Source: Prostheceraeus crozeri (lineage: Eukaryota > Platyhelminthes > Polycladida > Euryleptidae). Taken from it: DNA of 64,000 bases. Made by a program: the position numbers and the translations under genes. The stretch covers positions 62,001 to 126,000 of the forward strand of contig CAJQUW010008638.1 of assembly GCA_907163375.1 (NCBI GenBank), given 5' to 3'. The notes under the pieces were generated by a model, which ran no database searches, was not told the DNA's origin, and saw nothing but the letters and a program-made list of their open reading frames with translations. Positions 24,140 to 35,446 of the stretch are shown here, piece by piece. Every line of letters begins with the position of its first letter. The first letter of the stretch is position 1.

Positions 24140-25079
24140 GCATTCAAATGTTAGTCTGATTATTTGTGAATGCACGTAGGAACCGTGCATTACAACAATT
24201 ACGAGATCACTTTTTATACTCTTTGAATCCCTTCTTCCCCCACGATCCTTCCCATTATCACCTCATCAACCAATCCTCCTAACGTTTACGCAATCACCTT
24301 CGTAACCTTCGTAGCCTTCGTAGTATCTGTCCAATGAACGCTTTTCAAGTAACTGTATAGGTAAATGCACATGAAGCAGTTTCCGCACATTTTCACAAAT
24401 TTAAGAATTGTATGTGCAAGTAATATTATTGCATCAAGTCGTGACATTGGAACGAAGACTTTTGTATTTTTATTTGAAATGTGCTGTAACACTTCAGTTT
24501 CAAGTATTTTCATTTGTTTTTTGACCTTGCAAATATATGTATTTGTTTCCCAAACCGATCTCGGCAGGTCAGTGAATTGTCATTGAATCATGTCACAACC
24601 ATCACAACCAAGAGGTAAAGAAGATTCGATGAAGGAAAGTGAAGAATTCATGCATCACCTGCATCCGCACTGGACACCATATAAATTTGCTGAAGATATT
24701 TAGAGATCTTCCGATGAAAAGCTCAGTGATCGGATTTCTATTGGATTGAATCTATACAGAAGTACGGTTGTTCGTTTTTCTGAACTTGAGTACAGTATAA
24801 GTATGTTATTTCTTGTCGACATAACTTGTGACTACAGAGGAAACCATAGAGTAGGGTTATATAGGTAGAGTGTCGACTCAAAAAAGTATCTGTATACAGT
24901 GAAAATTTTCATATGAAAAGATTCAGTTTTTTGCGGAGATTACGTTCCCGTGGTCCAAAAAATTATTTGAGCACTTTTGAAAAAAGTCAAAATTTGCCAA
25001 TTTATGTACTACCGAGATGACTCCTATATAAGTAGTATGAAAAAGTTGGATATCAAAAGGAATGAATATTTGCTAATAA
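24140..25079. other. STAT intron 2, 5' part
   Basis: No exon is recognised. Three imperfect copies of CCTTCGTAG lie around 24298-24325. A 38-codon frame beginning MSQPSQPRGKEDSMKESEE (about 24590-24703) has no known domain. The second copy of the 70-bp dispersed repeat lies at 24897-24965. Confidence 0.4.
24897..24965 (+). repeat. Dispersed repeat, copy 2
   Basis: This is the second copy of the ~70-bp repeat also found at 15973-16042, in the same orientation. It shares the word AAAGATTCAGTTTTT and GCGGAGATT, with small indels elsewhere. Confidence 0.55.
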
Positions 25080-28000
25080 CAGGCATCCCAGCGATCCCTA
25101 CTTTTCCTACTTTTACCTTCTTTTTAAGGGTCTCCCTTTTTTTCACTATTTTTTTTGCAAAATCCCTACTTTTCACTACTTTCCGGCGAAATCCCTACTT
25201 TTCTATGAAGTTGTGTAATTTGACTTTTATTTGTTTCGTGAGAGTTACCGGATCATATTGTGACTTTTTATCAGTTAATGAAAATTATATATATCAGAAC
25301 TATTTACAGATTCATAATCAAATAATTATCACAGAAATGTATCCTTGTTATCCGTTGTAAGATAATGTGGTAATTCTACATTTAAAAAAATTATCATAAA
25401 AATAACAGCTTTTATATTACAAAAAAGATAGAAAGTAAATATAAGATAGAAAATAGAAAAAATTAAAAAGCCCGTACAAAAATCATTCAATTATGTGTCG
25501 AAGTTTTTTTCATTTAAGTGTCGAACTGTTATATTCATACAATGATTTTAATCTCAATCTCCTCCACAGATAAGGAAAGAATTCATCGCGTAACCATTCA
25601 TAGGAAGAAAGTTTCGTAGAAAACAGCTTCCAGACATGTAGGCTATCATGTCTAACAAGGATCAAGTACAATCGTGTGCAAGTTCATTATAGTGTTGGAA
25701 GACATTAATATGGAGTACATACATAAGGTTGACATTCAATCTTCCAATGTTTTTCATTTACTGACTTTAAAGGAGTTGGATTCCTTATTGCTGTCTGAAG
25801 TTGTCAGATCTCGTCGCTTGAAAAACAGACTATGTTTGAACAAAATAACTTTGAAATTGAAATAGATTTTTCGGAAACTTTTTGCACCATTAAATGAGCA
25901 TTCGAACTCCTTTAAGTGCGAATGTCATACTGATACTGCGATAATGTAGTTTAGTAAAGAACTTTATATTCTGATGTTGTTTTTTTTTCTTTTCATCATG
26001 TACATATAACCATTGTTATTCGAATGAGTTATTGGCTTGATTGCATTCTTTCTGTATTTGTATCTCATAATACATGAAATTTGTCTTAAGAATTTGAATG
26101 GTTATGTAGCAATATTTTATTTTGAATTGCTGTTTTCGAGGTTTTATGAGCCCCAAAATAGTGAATTCGTGCATTGAAAAATTTTCATGCATCATTAAGA
26201 ATCCCTTTCATCAGACTTTCCGAATTTCAGCGCAATATGCCGCATGGTAAGACTAAATTTCAGAGTGCCTGGCTTAACACGAAAGATTCAAATGGGCACT
26301 TGTTGTCATCATGGTGTAAGTCAAACCCCACCGATAATTTCTCAGCATTCTGTACTGTATGCAAAACTGATATATCATGTTCTAATTCAGGAAGAATGCA
26401 GCTATTAAACCATGCAAAGACAGCCAAACACAGAATCGTTGCAAAAGATAAGTTGAATGCTAATCAACAACGAATTATTATCGATTGCGGTTCAGTAGAT
26501 TCTCAAGGATCGAAATATTCATCGCAGCAAAACAAGGAAGTCAGAACAAAATTATCTGGATTTCTTTTGCGACCGTCTGAAAATGAAGAAGTTACTAGAG
26601 CTGAAATAACATGGATTTTAAAGATGTGCTCATCTGACTGGTCTTTCGCCTCTTGTGACGATATTAATGAAGTGTTTCAGATGATGTTTCCTGGTACTAT
26701 CAGTGATAATTTTCAATGCAAAAGCAGCAAAGCATCATATGTTGTATCGGATGGATTAGGACCCTTTTTCCAACGGGAATTAATCGAGGAAATGAAAAAA
26801 TCAGAATCTCTCTTCACGTTGGAATTTGATGAGACAACAACGAAGAAATCAGAGAAGCAAATGGACCTGCTTGTTCGATTCTGGTCTATCTCTCGTGAGG
26901 AAATCGTCGTCCAATATCTAAGCAGCAGATTCTTCGGTCATGCAAAGGCATCAACGGTCACTGACTCGATTATTTCTTTGTTTAAAGAAATAGGTGTTCC
27001 GATCTCCAATTTGTTTTGTTTATCATCAGATGGTCCCAACGTAAATAAATCAATCCGGCAATCTTTGAATAATCACTTGAAATCACTTGGATTACCAGGA
27101 CTGTTAGAATTCGTTCCATGCAACTTGCACGTGGTTCATAACGCTTTCCGTGCTGGATTGAAAGAATACGGGGATGGTGTTGAGAATTTCTGCATTGATA
27201 TGTTTTATTGGTTCCGACAGTCTCCTTGTCAGAGGGAAGATTTTCAGAGCATCTTGTTGGATCTTAATCTTGAAGAAAATTTTTTTATTCAACATGGACA
27301 CACTCGATGGATCACACTTGGTCGATCACTCACAAGAGTTTTGGTGAATTATGACGCCATTAAAGAATATTTTCTGAAGTACATTCCATCGTTAGTTAGA
27401 TGTGGAGATACGTCCTTAGAGTTGCGGAAAAACGACCGTCTGAGACGAATCACTGGAATGCTGCTAGACAATACTTTCCTAGTGAAATTGAACTTCGTTG
27501 CTTCATTAGCAAAAATGTTCGAGTCTTTCCTCGTAACATTTCAAAAGGAAGCCCCTCTAGTCCATGTACTTCACATTGAATGTGTAGAACTCGTGCGCAG
27601 AATTATGACACGATTCGTGAAAAACAGTCTTCTGTCAAATGTCGATGCAATTGCAGACGTTGATGTTTCATTGCCTGCAAATCACGTTCCTTGGGAGGAA
27701 GTAGAAAATGGCAACGTTGAAACTCCTCCTAAAATCGAAATTCAGTGCATGATCAAGTGCTATATTGCAATCACAAAGTATCTGCTGAAACGATTGCCAA
27801 TTCGCAACAGACTCTTGCGAGATGCCTTGGCACTCCATCCTCTACATAGAAAGAAAGAATCCAATACGCACGCTATTAAGAGATTGGTTTTGAATTTTCC
27901 ACAAATCATATCTTCGTCTGACCATGACCTGATTCGTGATGAATACCTTGCATATCAAAACGACGATTTGTCACCTGCTTTGTCTGTATTCGAAGAAAGT

Positions 28001-29359
28001 GGACGTGTCGACCATTTTTGGCGTGATGTTGGGCGATTGAAAAACAGTTGTGGGCTTCCAAAGTATACGAATCTCTATAAGCTTGCTCGAACAGTCCTGA
28101 GTATTCCTCATGGCAATGCGGACGTCGAACGCTCACTTTCAATTAACAAAAATATTCTAACTTCAGAAAGAACCAGGTTGTCTGAGGAAACATTGATTGG
28201 ATTGAGACTAGTGAAAGATGCCGTAAGACGTCATGGCGGTATCTCACGAGTACCGATTACAACTGATCTAATGAAAGCACACCGCAATGCGCATCGCAAA
28301 TATCAGATCCGCAGTGAAGAAGAGAAGGAAAAGGCTGAGAAGCGGAAAACCGAAAGAAGTGACCAAAAGCTAACTGAACAAACTATCAAAGATACGTCGA
28401 CTCAACAAGCTCTCACAAAGACATTTGAATCAATGACATCGAAGGAAAAGTTACTCACCGATAAAGAACAGGAAGTGAAAGACGATTTGAAATTGGCTCA
28501 TAAACTAGTCAATGAAGGCAATGAACGTCTCGCAATGGGAATCAAGAAGAAAGATATGGTAGAGATCGCGTTGGCTCAAACCATACTCGAAAGTGGACGC
28601 AACAAGATTGTATCAGTGCAGAATGCTGCTGAGGTATGTGAAAAGAGAAGAAATAAACTTGATAAGCGTAAAGCAAAGTTTTTTGATAAAACCATGAACA
28701 CCCTACAAAATAAATAGTACATCATCTGTGACTTTAGCCATGTTTGGACAGTTATTAAGCGTTATTTGTTTATGAAAGAGTCAAGGAGAGAATGATGTAT
28801 AAACAGTTTTGCTACATAACTCGTTACAAGATTCGTTCTAAATGAGAGGCCTACAACTTAACATTCCCCGTTGATAAACGGTGACAATAGTCAACTTTTG
28901 CATCATACCAAATTTCGTCACGCTAAATTCAGGGTACCTTCTTATTCGTAAATTCTCTCCTCGTCTCTGATATGTTATGTTATCCACTTTCGAATTGAAA
29001 TTGATGTGATCGAGTTACGATATGGTTACGATTTGTTTTCTTGTTTTTAACAATGTGAAAATATCATGATACAATTGCTCTTACTTCGCATCATGCACTG
29101 GTTTGTACTCATAGTTGTTAGGAGTGGTTTTACACAAGAACTCAGTTTAACAACTATTTGATTATTTAGGGAGAATGTAAGACAGGATCACACATTACAT
29201 TAGCCTTATTTTTCTTCTTTCTTGCTACTTTTTCGAAAAAAATATCCATACTTTTTTACCTACTTTTTCGAAAAATATCTCTACTTTTTTACCTACTTTT
29301 TCGGAAAATTATCCCTACTTGCATCCCTATTTTTTTGTTGAACAGCGCTGAGATGCCTG
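25080..29359 (+). mobile_element. Complete hAT-like DNA transposon in STAT intron 2
   Basis: The left end begins CAGGCATCCCAGCG (25080) and the right end is its inverted copy, CGCTGAGATGCCTG (ending 29359), with one mismatch in 14. TAATAA flanks both ends directly (25074-25079 and 29360-29365), consistent with a 6-bp target-site duplication. Inside each end are repeated CCCTACTTTT-type words (25095-25205; 29220-29330), so the subterminal regions also resemble each other. One long open frame (26174-28717) encodes the transposase. The 4.28-kb unit has no visible disabling mutation in its coding region, which suggests a recent arrival. Most hAT elements make 8-bp duplications, so 6 bp is shorter than usual. 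Confidence 0.8.
26174..28717 (+). CDS. hAT-like transposase with zinc finger, intact
   Basis: This 847-residue frame has no internal stop. A BED-like zinc finger lies near the N-terminus (C60-x2-C63, H80-x5-H86). The RNase-H-like transposase core follows, with a first aspartate in FDETTTKKS (D219) and a second in SSDGPNVNKS (D286). The HTRWITLGRSLTRVL segment lies at about 376-390. The C-terminal hAT dimerisation block is HGNADVERSLSINKNIL, where E652 sits where Hermes has its catalytic glutamate. Residues ~705-847 form an unusually long K/E-rich predicted coiled coil. The second methionine (M22, at 26237, MPHGKTKFQSAW) fits the family better as the start. The protein would cut and paste the surrounding element. 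It has relatives at 8.5-9.6 kb and 45.9-46.7 kb. A domesticated role cannot be excluded, but the flanking TIRs argue for a transposon. Confidence 0.88.
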   Translation: MKNFHASLRIPFIRLSEFQRNMPHGKTKFQSAWLNTKDSNGHLLSSWCKSNPTDNFSAFCTVCKTDISCSNSGRMQLLNHAKTAKHRIVAKDKLNANQQRIIIDCGSVDSQGSKYSSQQNKEVRTKLSGFLLRPSENEEVTRAEITWILKMCSSDWSFASCDDINEVFQMMFPGTISDNFQCKSSKASYVVSDGLGPFFQRELIEEMKKSESLFTLEFDETTTKKSEKQMDLLVRFWSISREEIVVQYLSSRFFGHAKASTVTDSIISLFKEIGVPISNLFCLSSDGPNVNKSIRQSLNNHLKSLGLPGLLEFVPCNLHVVHNAFRAGLKEYGDGVENFCIDMFYWFRQSPCQREDFQSILLDLNLEENFFIQHGHTRWITLGRSLTRVLVNYDAIKEYFLKYIPSLVRCGDTSLELRKNDRLRRITGMLLDNTFLVKLNFVASLAKMFESFLVTFQKEAPLVHVLHIECVELVRRIMTRFVKNSLLSNVDAIADVDVSLPANHVPWEEVENGNVETPPKIEIQCMIKCYIAITKYLLKRLPIRNRLLRDALALHPLHRKKESNTHAIKRLVLNFPQIISSSDHDLIRDEYLAYQNDDLSPALSVFEESGRVDHFWRDVGRLKNSCGLPKYTNLYKLARTVLSIPHGNADVERSLSINKNILTSERTRLSEETLIGLRLVKDAVRRHGGISRVPITTDLMKAHRNAHRKYQIRSEEEKEKAEKRKTERSDQKLTEQTIKDTSTQQALTKTFESMTSKEKLLTDKEQEVKDDLKLAHKLVNEGNERLAMGIKKKDMVEIALAQTILESGRNKIVSVQNAAEVCEKRRNKLDKRKAKFFDKTMNTLQNK

Positions 29360-29365
29360 TAATAA

Positions 29366-30175
29366 GCATCCTAACTAAGCGGATATTAAGCTGATTATCA
29401 AGGGAATTACATGAATGGTATTATAATGAAAGTCTTCATGAAAAAGTCGCGATATTATTCATGCTTTCTTGGCTGAAATTTCAAGTTTTTAATTCAATTT
29501 CCTCCGGCATGACTCTATGATTCACTAAATTCATGTTTCATTTCTTGAATCTGAATATTGATGTGGACCCATTTACATCTTTCAAAGTTTAATGAAGTCA
29601 TTGTCTTTGATAATGTGATTTTGCTGTGCCAGTGGCAGGTTGCCTGTGATATGATAACGCTTAATTTGAGAATATACTCATGAGGTTGAGCAAGAATGTA
29701 ATAGGAACCCATCGAATTGCTAATTTAGCAAACATTAAATCTCCAAGGCTGTCACAAGAATCTGTGAAATACCATCATTCCTTCTGCATTACAATCATGA
29801 TCAGTCAATGCCGTTGTAATTTCTGCAAAACTGCAAAGATTTGTATATCTCACATTCGGTGACAATACCACCTGTATCTCCCGTGAGTTCATTTAATAAT
29901 ATCGAAAGTGTATACACATTGGGGATTTAATAAATGCGGAGTTACCACTCTACCTAATATATCTACTCTATGGAAGAAACCACTTATTGAACCTATTAGA
30001 TAATTATGATCAAATAAAAATATATTGTAAATAATTTAGCGTTTACTTGAACCAGTTGTTTCAGTTAGCTGAAAAAGAATGTTTTTCATGATGACAATGT
30101 CATTCGCATACATCCGAAATTCAGAAAATAAGATGATTCATTTCTACAGTTAATGTATTTTTTCTGCATTTTCAG
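29366..30175. other. STAT intron 2, 3' part
   Basis: No coding feature is seen. It ends in a good polypyrimidine tract and acceptor (TTTTTTCTGCATTTTCAG/A). Confidence 0.45.
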
Positions 30176-30816
30176 ATGATAAATTATGCGAGAAGGACCT
30201 CACGCGCTCACTCGATGGAAAAACTACATTTTGGGAGTGGCTTATGTCCACCATCAGTGCTTTGACAAATGAAAAAACTTGTGTACCGTCGCTGTGGCGT
30301 AGTGGTTACCTTGTTGGATACATTGATCCAGACAATGCGCGTGATGTAATCAAAACAGCTTTGTCAGTTACTGATGATGAAAATTCTAAACACTGCTTTC
30401 TTCTTCGATTCAGTCGAAGAGATGGGAAAGCTTTGGTTCTACAAGGTTTTCTTGAGGGACCACAGTCGAAAGGTATATATAGTGTTGATCCATACAAAAA
30501 GGAACATTTACGTGACTCGCCTTTGGAGCATCGCATATTATATCGCACTGATTGTAAAAATCTAATTTATGAGAAACTTTCCGGTGGATGGGCATACACT
30601 GACAAGCGTCACGTATTCAAGGATGTCGATAATGCATCTCAACCAGACTTGCCTGAAGGATACATACCAAGGCACTCTAGTGAGTTTACGCCTAAAGTAA
30701 AAGTGGAAGAAAATTTAGACTTTACAAATAATGTCATGCAATGCGGTAACGAAACAGACTACTCTATCAGTACTCCTGATGTGTTGGAAGAATTAGTATC
30801 TTTGAAGAATTCATAA
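30176..30816 (+). CDS. STAT: STAT transcription factor, SH2 and C-terminal exon
   Basis: This is the last exon, 213 residues plus a stop, entering in phase 1 from a 6.06-kb intron. It completes the linker domain (DGKTTFWEWLMSTISAL, matching the family's TFWEWF motif) and gives a full SH2 domain: LWRSGYLVGYID, then HCFLLRFS with the phosphotyrosine-binding arginine at 30406-30408. YSVDPYKKEHL follows, matching the SVEPYTKKQL-type strand. The tail has PEGYIPRHSSEF; its tyrosine (30661-30663) aligns with the JAK-phosphorylated GYV tyrosine of STAT5/6. Only ~50 residues follow it, so the transactivation domain is short and acidic, ending VLEELVSLKNS. An ATG at 30244 is internal and not a start. 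Together the three exons give ~476 residues of a protein normally 750-850 long. Confidence 0.92.
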
Positions 30817-30918
30817 GATGATGAGCTGTGACTTCTTCAGTACCGTGCACTCGCATCGATTGGTATCTATTTTGTGATTCTGATAATTTTTCAACATCTC
30901 ATCAGATAGAGTGAAATA

Positions 30919-31569
30919 CAGTGGAATCCGCATAATTCGGCAGTTTTGCGGACCTTACATATTTTCCATTGAGCGCGTAGTAGTAATTTCGCTTAAATGG
31001 GCACCATATAGTTCGACACATGCTTTCTGATGCCGAGACGCCTAGACTTCTTGTAATTCGTCACATTTAGAATAGGCTAGTTTATTAATCTCTTATTTGT
31101 CTACACTTGGTTAATTTACTCATCCTATACGAAGGGCTATTGTTTTTTATGTAGCCGATATGTACAACCAAGATGCCAATTTCAAATTTGAGGGCTGCTG
31201 AATTAAATTGTCAAAATATTACGTGTATCATCTACATACTCGTATTCAGGCTAAAAACTAGGCTTGAATTATTCAACATCACTCATTTATTGTATACGTT
31301 ATCGTTTGTTGTATCATGATGCAGACTACTGTATGTGCTATGTGCATGTTTATGTGTGCAGATGATTATTCTAATAATGCTCTATTGTGCATTATTATAC
31401 CCAATGTAGGCGTACATAACGAATATTTATTCTAAAACAGACCAACAGACGCGCCTTTAGACGAAAGTATCACGTGATCTATTGCCGAATTTGTCATATT
31501 TGGTCAAATATATCTAATTCGGCATGTTTAAGACAGTTCGTTGAGTTCCGAATCATGCGGATTCTACTG
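30919..31569. mobile_element. pogo/Tigger-like TIR element, non-autonomous
   Basis: CAGTGGAATCCGCATAATTCGG (30919-30940) and the reverse complement of 31548-31569, CAGTAGAATCCGCATGATTCGG, match at 20 of 22. The motif resembles pogo/Tigger-type ends, which duplicate TA. TA precedes the left end. On the right, TA occurs three bases beyond the TIR, as if CAG had been inserted. No transposase frame is present in the 651 bp. It begins ~100 bp after the STAT stop codon, so it probably lies in the 3' untranslated region. Confidence 0.55.
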
Positions 31570-34500
31570 CAGTATCTCAGTTGTCTAAAACTACCTGGAT
31601 GTTTTCCGAATAGCATAACAGGCATGTCTATCAGATTATCATTATCTTGATAATGCGAGACTAATACGTTGAACCTGATGAACCTAAAAGGAATTATAGG
31701 CACACGTATTTAGCAAGTCAACCGATATGATTGTGAATCTGTGATGTTAAATATTTAAAAACATACATTCTTAAGCAGGGTAACTGAGGTAACTGACTTA
31801 AAATCGTAATTCAAAGCGACTAAATAGTTGATTTGAGACAGTTGTTTATGCAGCTTTTTTCTTACCTTGTTCTTTACATGCACGTAATTAGACTATTTGG
31901 GTTCATTTTCTGATTTCACCCGACTTTACAGAATTCAGTCTTCAAATTTATTGATACATTTGTCGATACTACATTCCTTAAATCTCAACTTCAAGTCAGC
32001 TGGTTTTGTGCATGAGCTGTGGCAGCTGTTTCTACTCGGGCATTTATGTCTTTTTTATTCATCAAAAAACTTATCACATCAACGAAGGCATTGTATTGTT
32101 TGAGCTTTTTTGTGCGTGCTTTTGACCCCTTGCATGTTGAAAGTCATAACCAGGTCACACCACTAAATTAGAGTAAATATCATTTTTGACATACTTCATA
32201 TTTCTTATACATTGACAAACGCAAGACTTTCTGCAAGGCTTCCTGCATACCGACAAATGTGAAATTTTTCATCTAAGTGTTATGCAACAAATGTCTTTCC
32301 ATTAAAATTGCGCTTAGAATTTCAGGTTTAATCCAGGCGGCGTTGTTGAAAAAACTGATACATCGTGTTCTAATCATGCTTGTGAATGTCAAGATTTACT
32401 TTTCTAATACACATGTATATGACGATATTCCTCTTTCTCATTTCTCGTTTCACGCGGAGGTGAATTCACGTTATGAAGTTTATTGAGTATATAGTACATA
32501 AATGAAGTAAACTAGGCCAAATGAAAAGAAGTGGAATATTATATGGAATTATAATTACTAAATAATGCTTAACAGTAGTGATATTGGGATGATGCCACCT
32601 TAGGATGAATTCCGTTTATGTCGTATGCACATTAAAGCCGGCAGGTTTGAGAAAGGGGATGCTGAGCGATATTGCGCTGTGTGCTTGATCAAGCACGCAA
32701 TGTAAAATTATCGTTGATAGAAAGCTGAATGTGACACGCGTTTTAAGACGACTCTGACATTCCTTCACTCTTGAGTTATGAGCATTGGCATTTCTGTCTC
32801 AACTGTTTTGAGTGAGAGGCAGATTTTCAATTCAAGGCGTTTAGCGGTGTATTATTGTTATTTTGCCTAATTGCATCAGGATAATATGAAGGTTGTCTTA
32901 GAGCGCGTCGAACAAGTATAAATTACGATATTTGTTGTTCATTTCATGTGTTTCAGATGAGACGATTTCTATGGCTTGATCCCTTGCAGCATTTTCCAAT
33001 TTGCAGTGATGAATTGCGAGGAAGTCCAACATTAATGAGCATAATTACAAATATTCAGTATTGAGCACAAGTTTACTCTGAAGCTCGATCCTCTAAGAAA
33101 ACTGCTTAAATCACTTCGCTTAAATATTTCAAAATTATATAGGGGTCGACAAAAAATACGCACTCTTGAGCGAGTGATTTGTTAAGTTGCATTAATCGTT
33201 TTCATCAAATATTCTGACAACTATCAAGACAAATAGATTGTTGATCCATATTTAAATTACTTCTGATGTCACTTCCATAGATATGAAAGTTGTGTTGAAC
33301 CATACTGATTTATCATATATACTGAGTGGATGTTAATTTTGTGTCGCGGTTGTTGTTACGGTGATGGTAAATATGTCAGTGAGTGTGAAATTATGGCTTC
33401 TTAATGCATCAGTTGATTTCTTTTCGAGATTCACTGTTTGAATATGGAATTCACGCACTAGTATGACGTGATCCTCTCATCAGAGCGCCGTCTAAAGATG
33501 GATACTATGCGACAAAGACTACGTTCTTTTTATCATCGTTTTGGGTAGGGACAACACTATCAAAGATACATGAATTCAAGATTTCATCAAAGAATTCGAT
33601 GATATAATTTATATTATAATTTGACTATTTCGATGTGTTATATTATTGACAGCAGCTATCAATAGATTTCCTAAAATTGCTTATTCACATACCTTGCTCG
33701 ATTTTGTTTTTATTAGACTGAATCGAATGAAAGCCTCTTTCTATTTCGAGTCATGGAATTTGTAGATTTTTATTCATCTTACAACTGATTAATTTATCAT
33801 TAGTATCTGAATTTCATTCGTAGATGTAAAGATGGGTTTTGATGATGCAATTCCGGTCGATCAATCTTGCGATTTTAGTGATGATAGCTTAATTTTTCGA
33901 GACTCGCGTGAAAATAATTTGTCAACAAAATTTGCTTGCTAGGCTATAGGCCAGGTTTATTTGTTAAATTCCAATACGGGTCACATTCTCAGTGTAAAAA
34001 AATCGCAGTGACCATTCTAGCAAGTCAACTAATCATGTGCCATGAGTAAGGGCTTTCAGCACTATCGTAAATGGATAGGCATACAGTGAAACAAAATTGG
34101 CGTAGGCCTATTAGCACTTAGCAGAGTAGGTACGCAGAACCTCCCATATCAATTTCACTCAAGCAGATATCAAAAAGTACATTGTCCGAATAATCCACTC
34201 GTTTATCAGATAAGTGCACCGATATGTAGCCTATGTGTCACGTTACATATGGTGCAGCCAATAACAAGGTTCCTACCGCGCCTGGAAATTTCAAAATCTT
34301 ATTAGGCCTAGGCCTAATGACTTTTTTGCTTCAGTCTAGTTCATAGAGTAAGTATAGTCGATGCAATTCATTTGCTTTTGCTTTCGATTCAGTCCGCTGC
34401 ACAAGATGTTTTTATTCATTTAACACCGCTTGACTAATTTTACTCTAAAATTTGACCATTTATGAAGTTCAATCAGTTATGTCAATCTGCAAACAAAAGT

Positions 34501-34770
34501 TTTGTTAGACTTCTCTTGATTATGATCCCAGGAGAGATTACGCGAGTCAGATCCTACAGGTTCATGTGTAAAACACACAGCGTATCGCGTTTCTGCATGG
34601 AATGTCCTTGAATTTTGCACATATCTTGAATATGTAGATTATTCTGCCATATTTCGCTGTCGCGACTTTGGCTGTCATTCAAAAACAGGTTAAAACATTA
34701 TAGGCACGTAGTATTGAAAGAAGCTAGCATCCGTGTTTCCAAACCGAAAAACCCACGATTCCTTTCATGC
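31570..34770. other. Unassigned AT-rich stretch
   Basis: No gene, domain or transposon is recognised over 3.2 kb. The only clear structure is the perfect 16-bp palindrome GTGCTTGATCAAGCAC at 32681-32696. It may include the STAT 3' untranslated region and intergenic DNA. Confidence 0.4.
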
Positions 34771-34771
34771 T

Positions 34772-35119
34772 CCAAGCCCCTGGGAAATACTTCGCAATTA
34801 CCTGAGACGATATGGTCTCTGAAAACTTTATTCGAATGACATCAATTGGGAGCTCGCTAGACTAAAGGAAGCAAATTTTCAAAATTCTGACTATTTGAAA
34901 CAAATCGCGGAAACCGATTGGATCTGGATCAACGCACAATCATCACAAGCCCCTGGGAAATACTACGCAATTGCCTGAGACGATTGGCCTCTGAAACCTT
35001 TATGAATGACATCAATTGGAAGCTGCATAGACTGAAGAAAGCAAATCTTCAAAATTCTGACTATTTGAAACATCGCCGAAACCGATTGAATCTGGATCAA
35101 CGCACAATCATTGCCTTGA
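34772..35119 (+). repeat. 174-bp tandem duplication, 58-codon period
   Basis: Unit 1 starts at 34772 and unit 2 at 34946 (both CAAGCCCCTGGGAAATACT). They share GACATCAATTGG, CAAAATTCTGACTATTTGAAA and GGATCAACGCACAATCA. The second copy is open for ~95 codons (34918-35205) as a charged helical sequence (EILRNCLRRLASETF, then NDINWKLHRLKKANLQNSDY). The first copy has small indels and a stop. The period is a multiple of three, as in a repeat-containing protein, but no family is recognised. Confidence 0.6.
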
Positions 35120-35412
35120 AGATACAGCTGTACCTTCCTTCGCAGAAATCGGCATTTTATGCAGCGGTTAACGATTTTTGTTTGCATTGCCACAAAACTG
35201 ATTAACCGTTTACCCTTGACTTTGCCACTTACACGGAGAGCTTCACCACCACTATGATTTTTTGTTGTCACAAAGAACGAATCACCCGAATCCTTGTGTA
35301 TAGACTTCATGATATGAGAAGCATAGGGAGGAAACCACACCAGGAATGTAAAATATTACAGATTAAATGTAATTTTTGGCAGATTCGCAAGTATTTCGCA
35401 AGATTGTCTATA

Positions 35413-35436
35413 TAATAATAATAATAATAATAATAA
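35413..35436 (+). repeat. (TAA)8 microsatellite, LINE target
   Basis: Eight uninterrupted TAA units lie immediately before the 5' end of the LINE at 35442. Dong-type LINEs are known to insert into TAA repeats, so this is likely the target site. Confidence 0.9.
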
Positions 35437-35446
35437 GCGTAGCGAG

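Noticed and set aside
26174-28717. Host zinc-finger gene nested in the STAT intron
   Set aside because: It is flanked by inverted ends and a 6-bp duplication, and has the hAT catalytic residues. A transposon explains all of it; domestication would need population evidence.
30244-30816. Independent SH2 adaptor gene
   Set aside because: The ATG at 30244 is internal. The in-frame sequence upstream of it (TTFWEWLM) is STAT linker, and the phase matches the previous exon.
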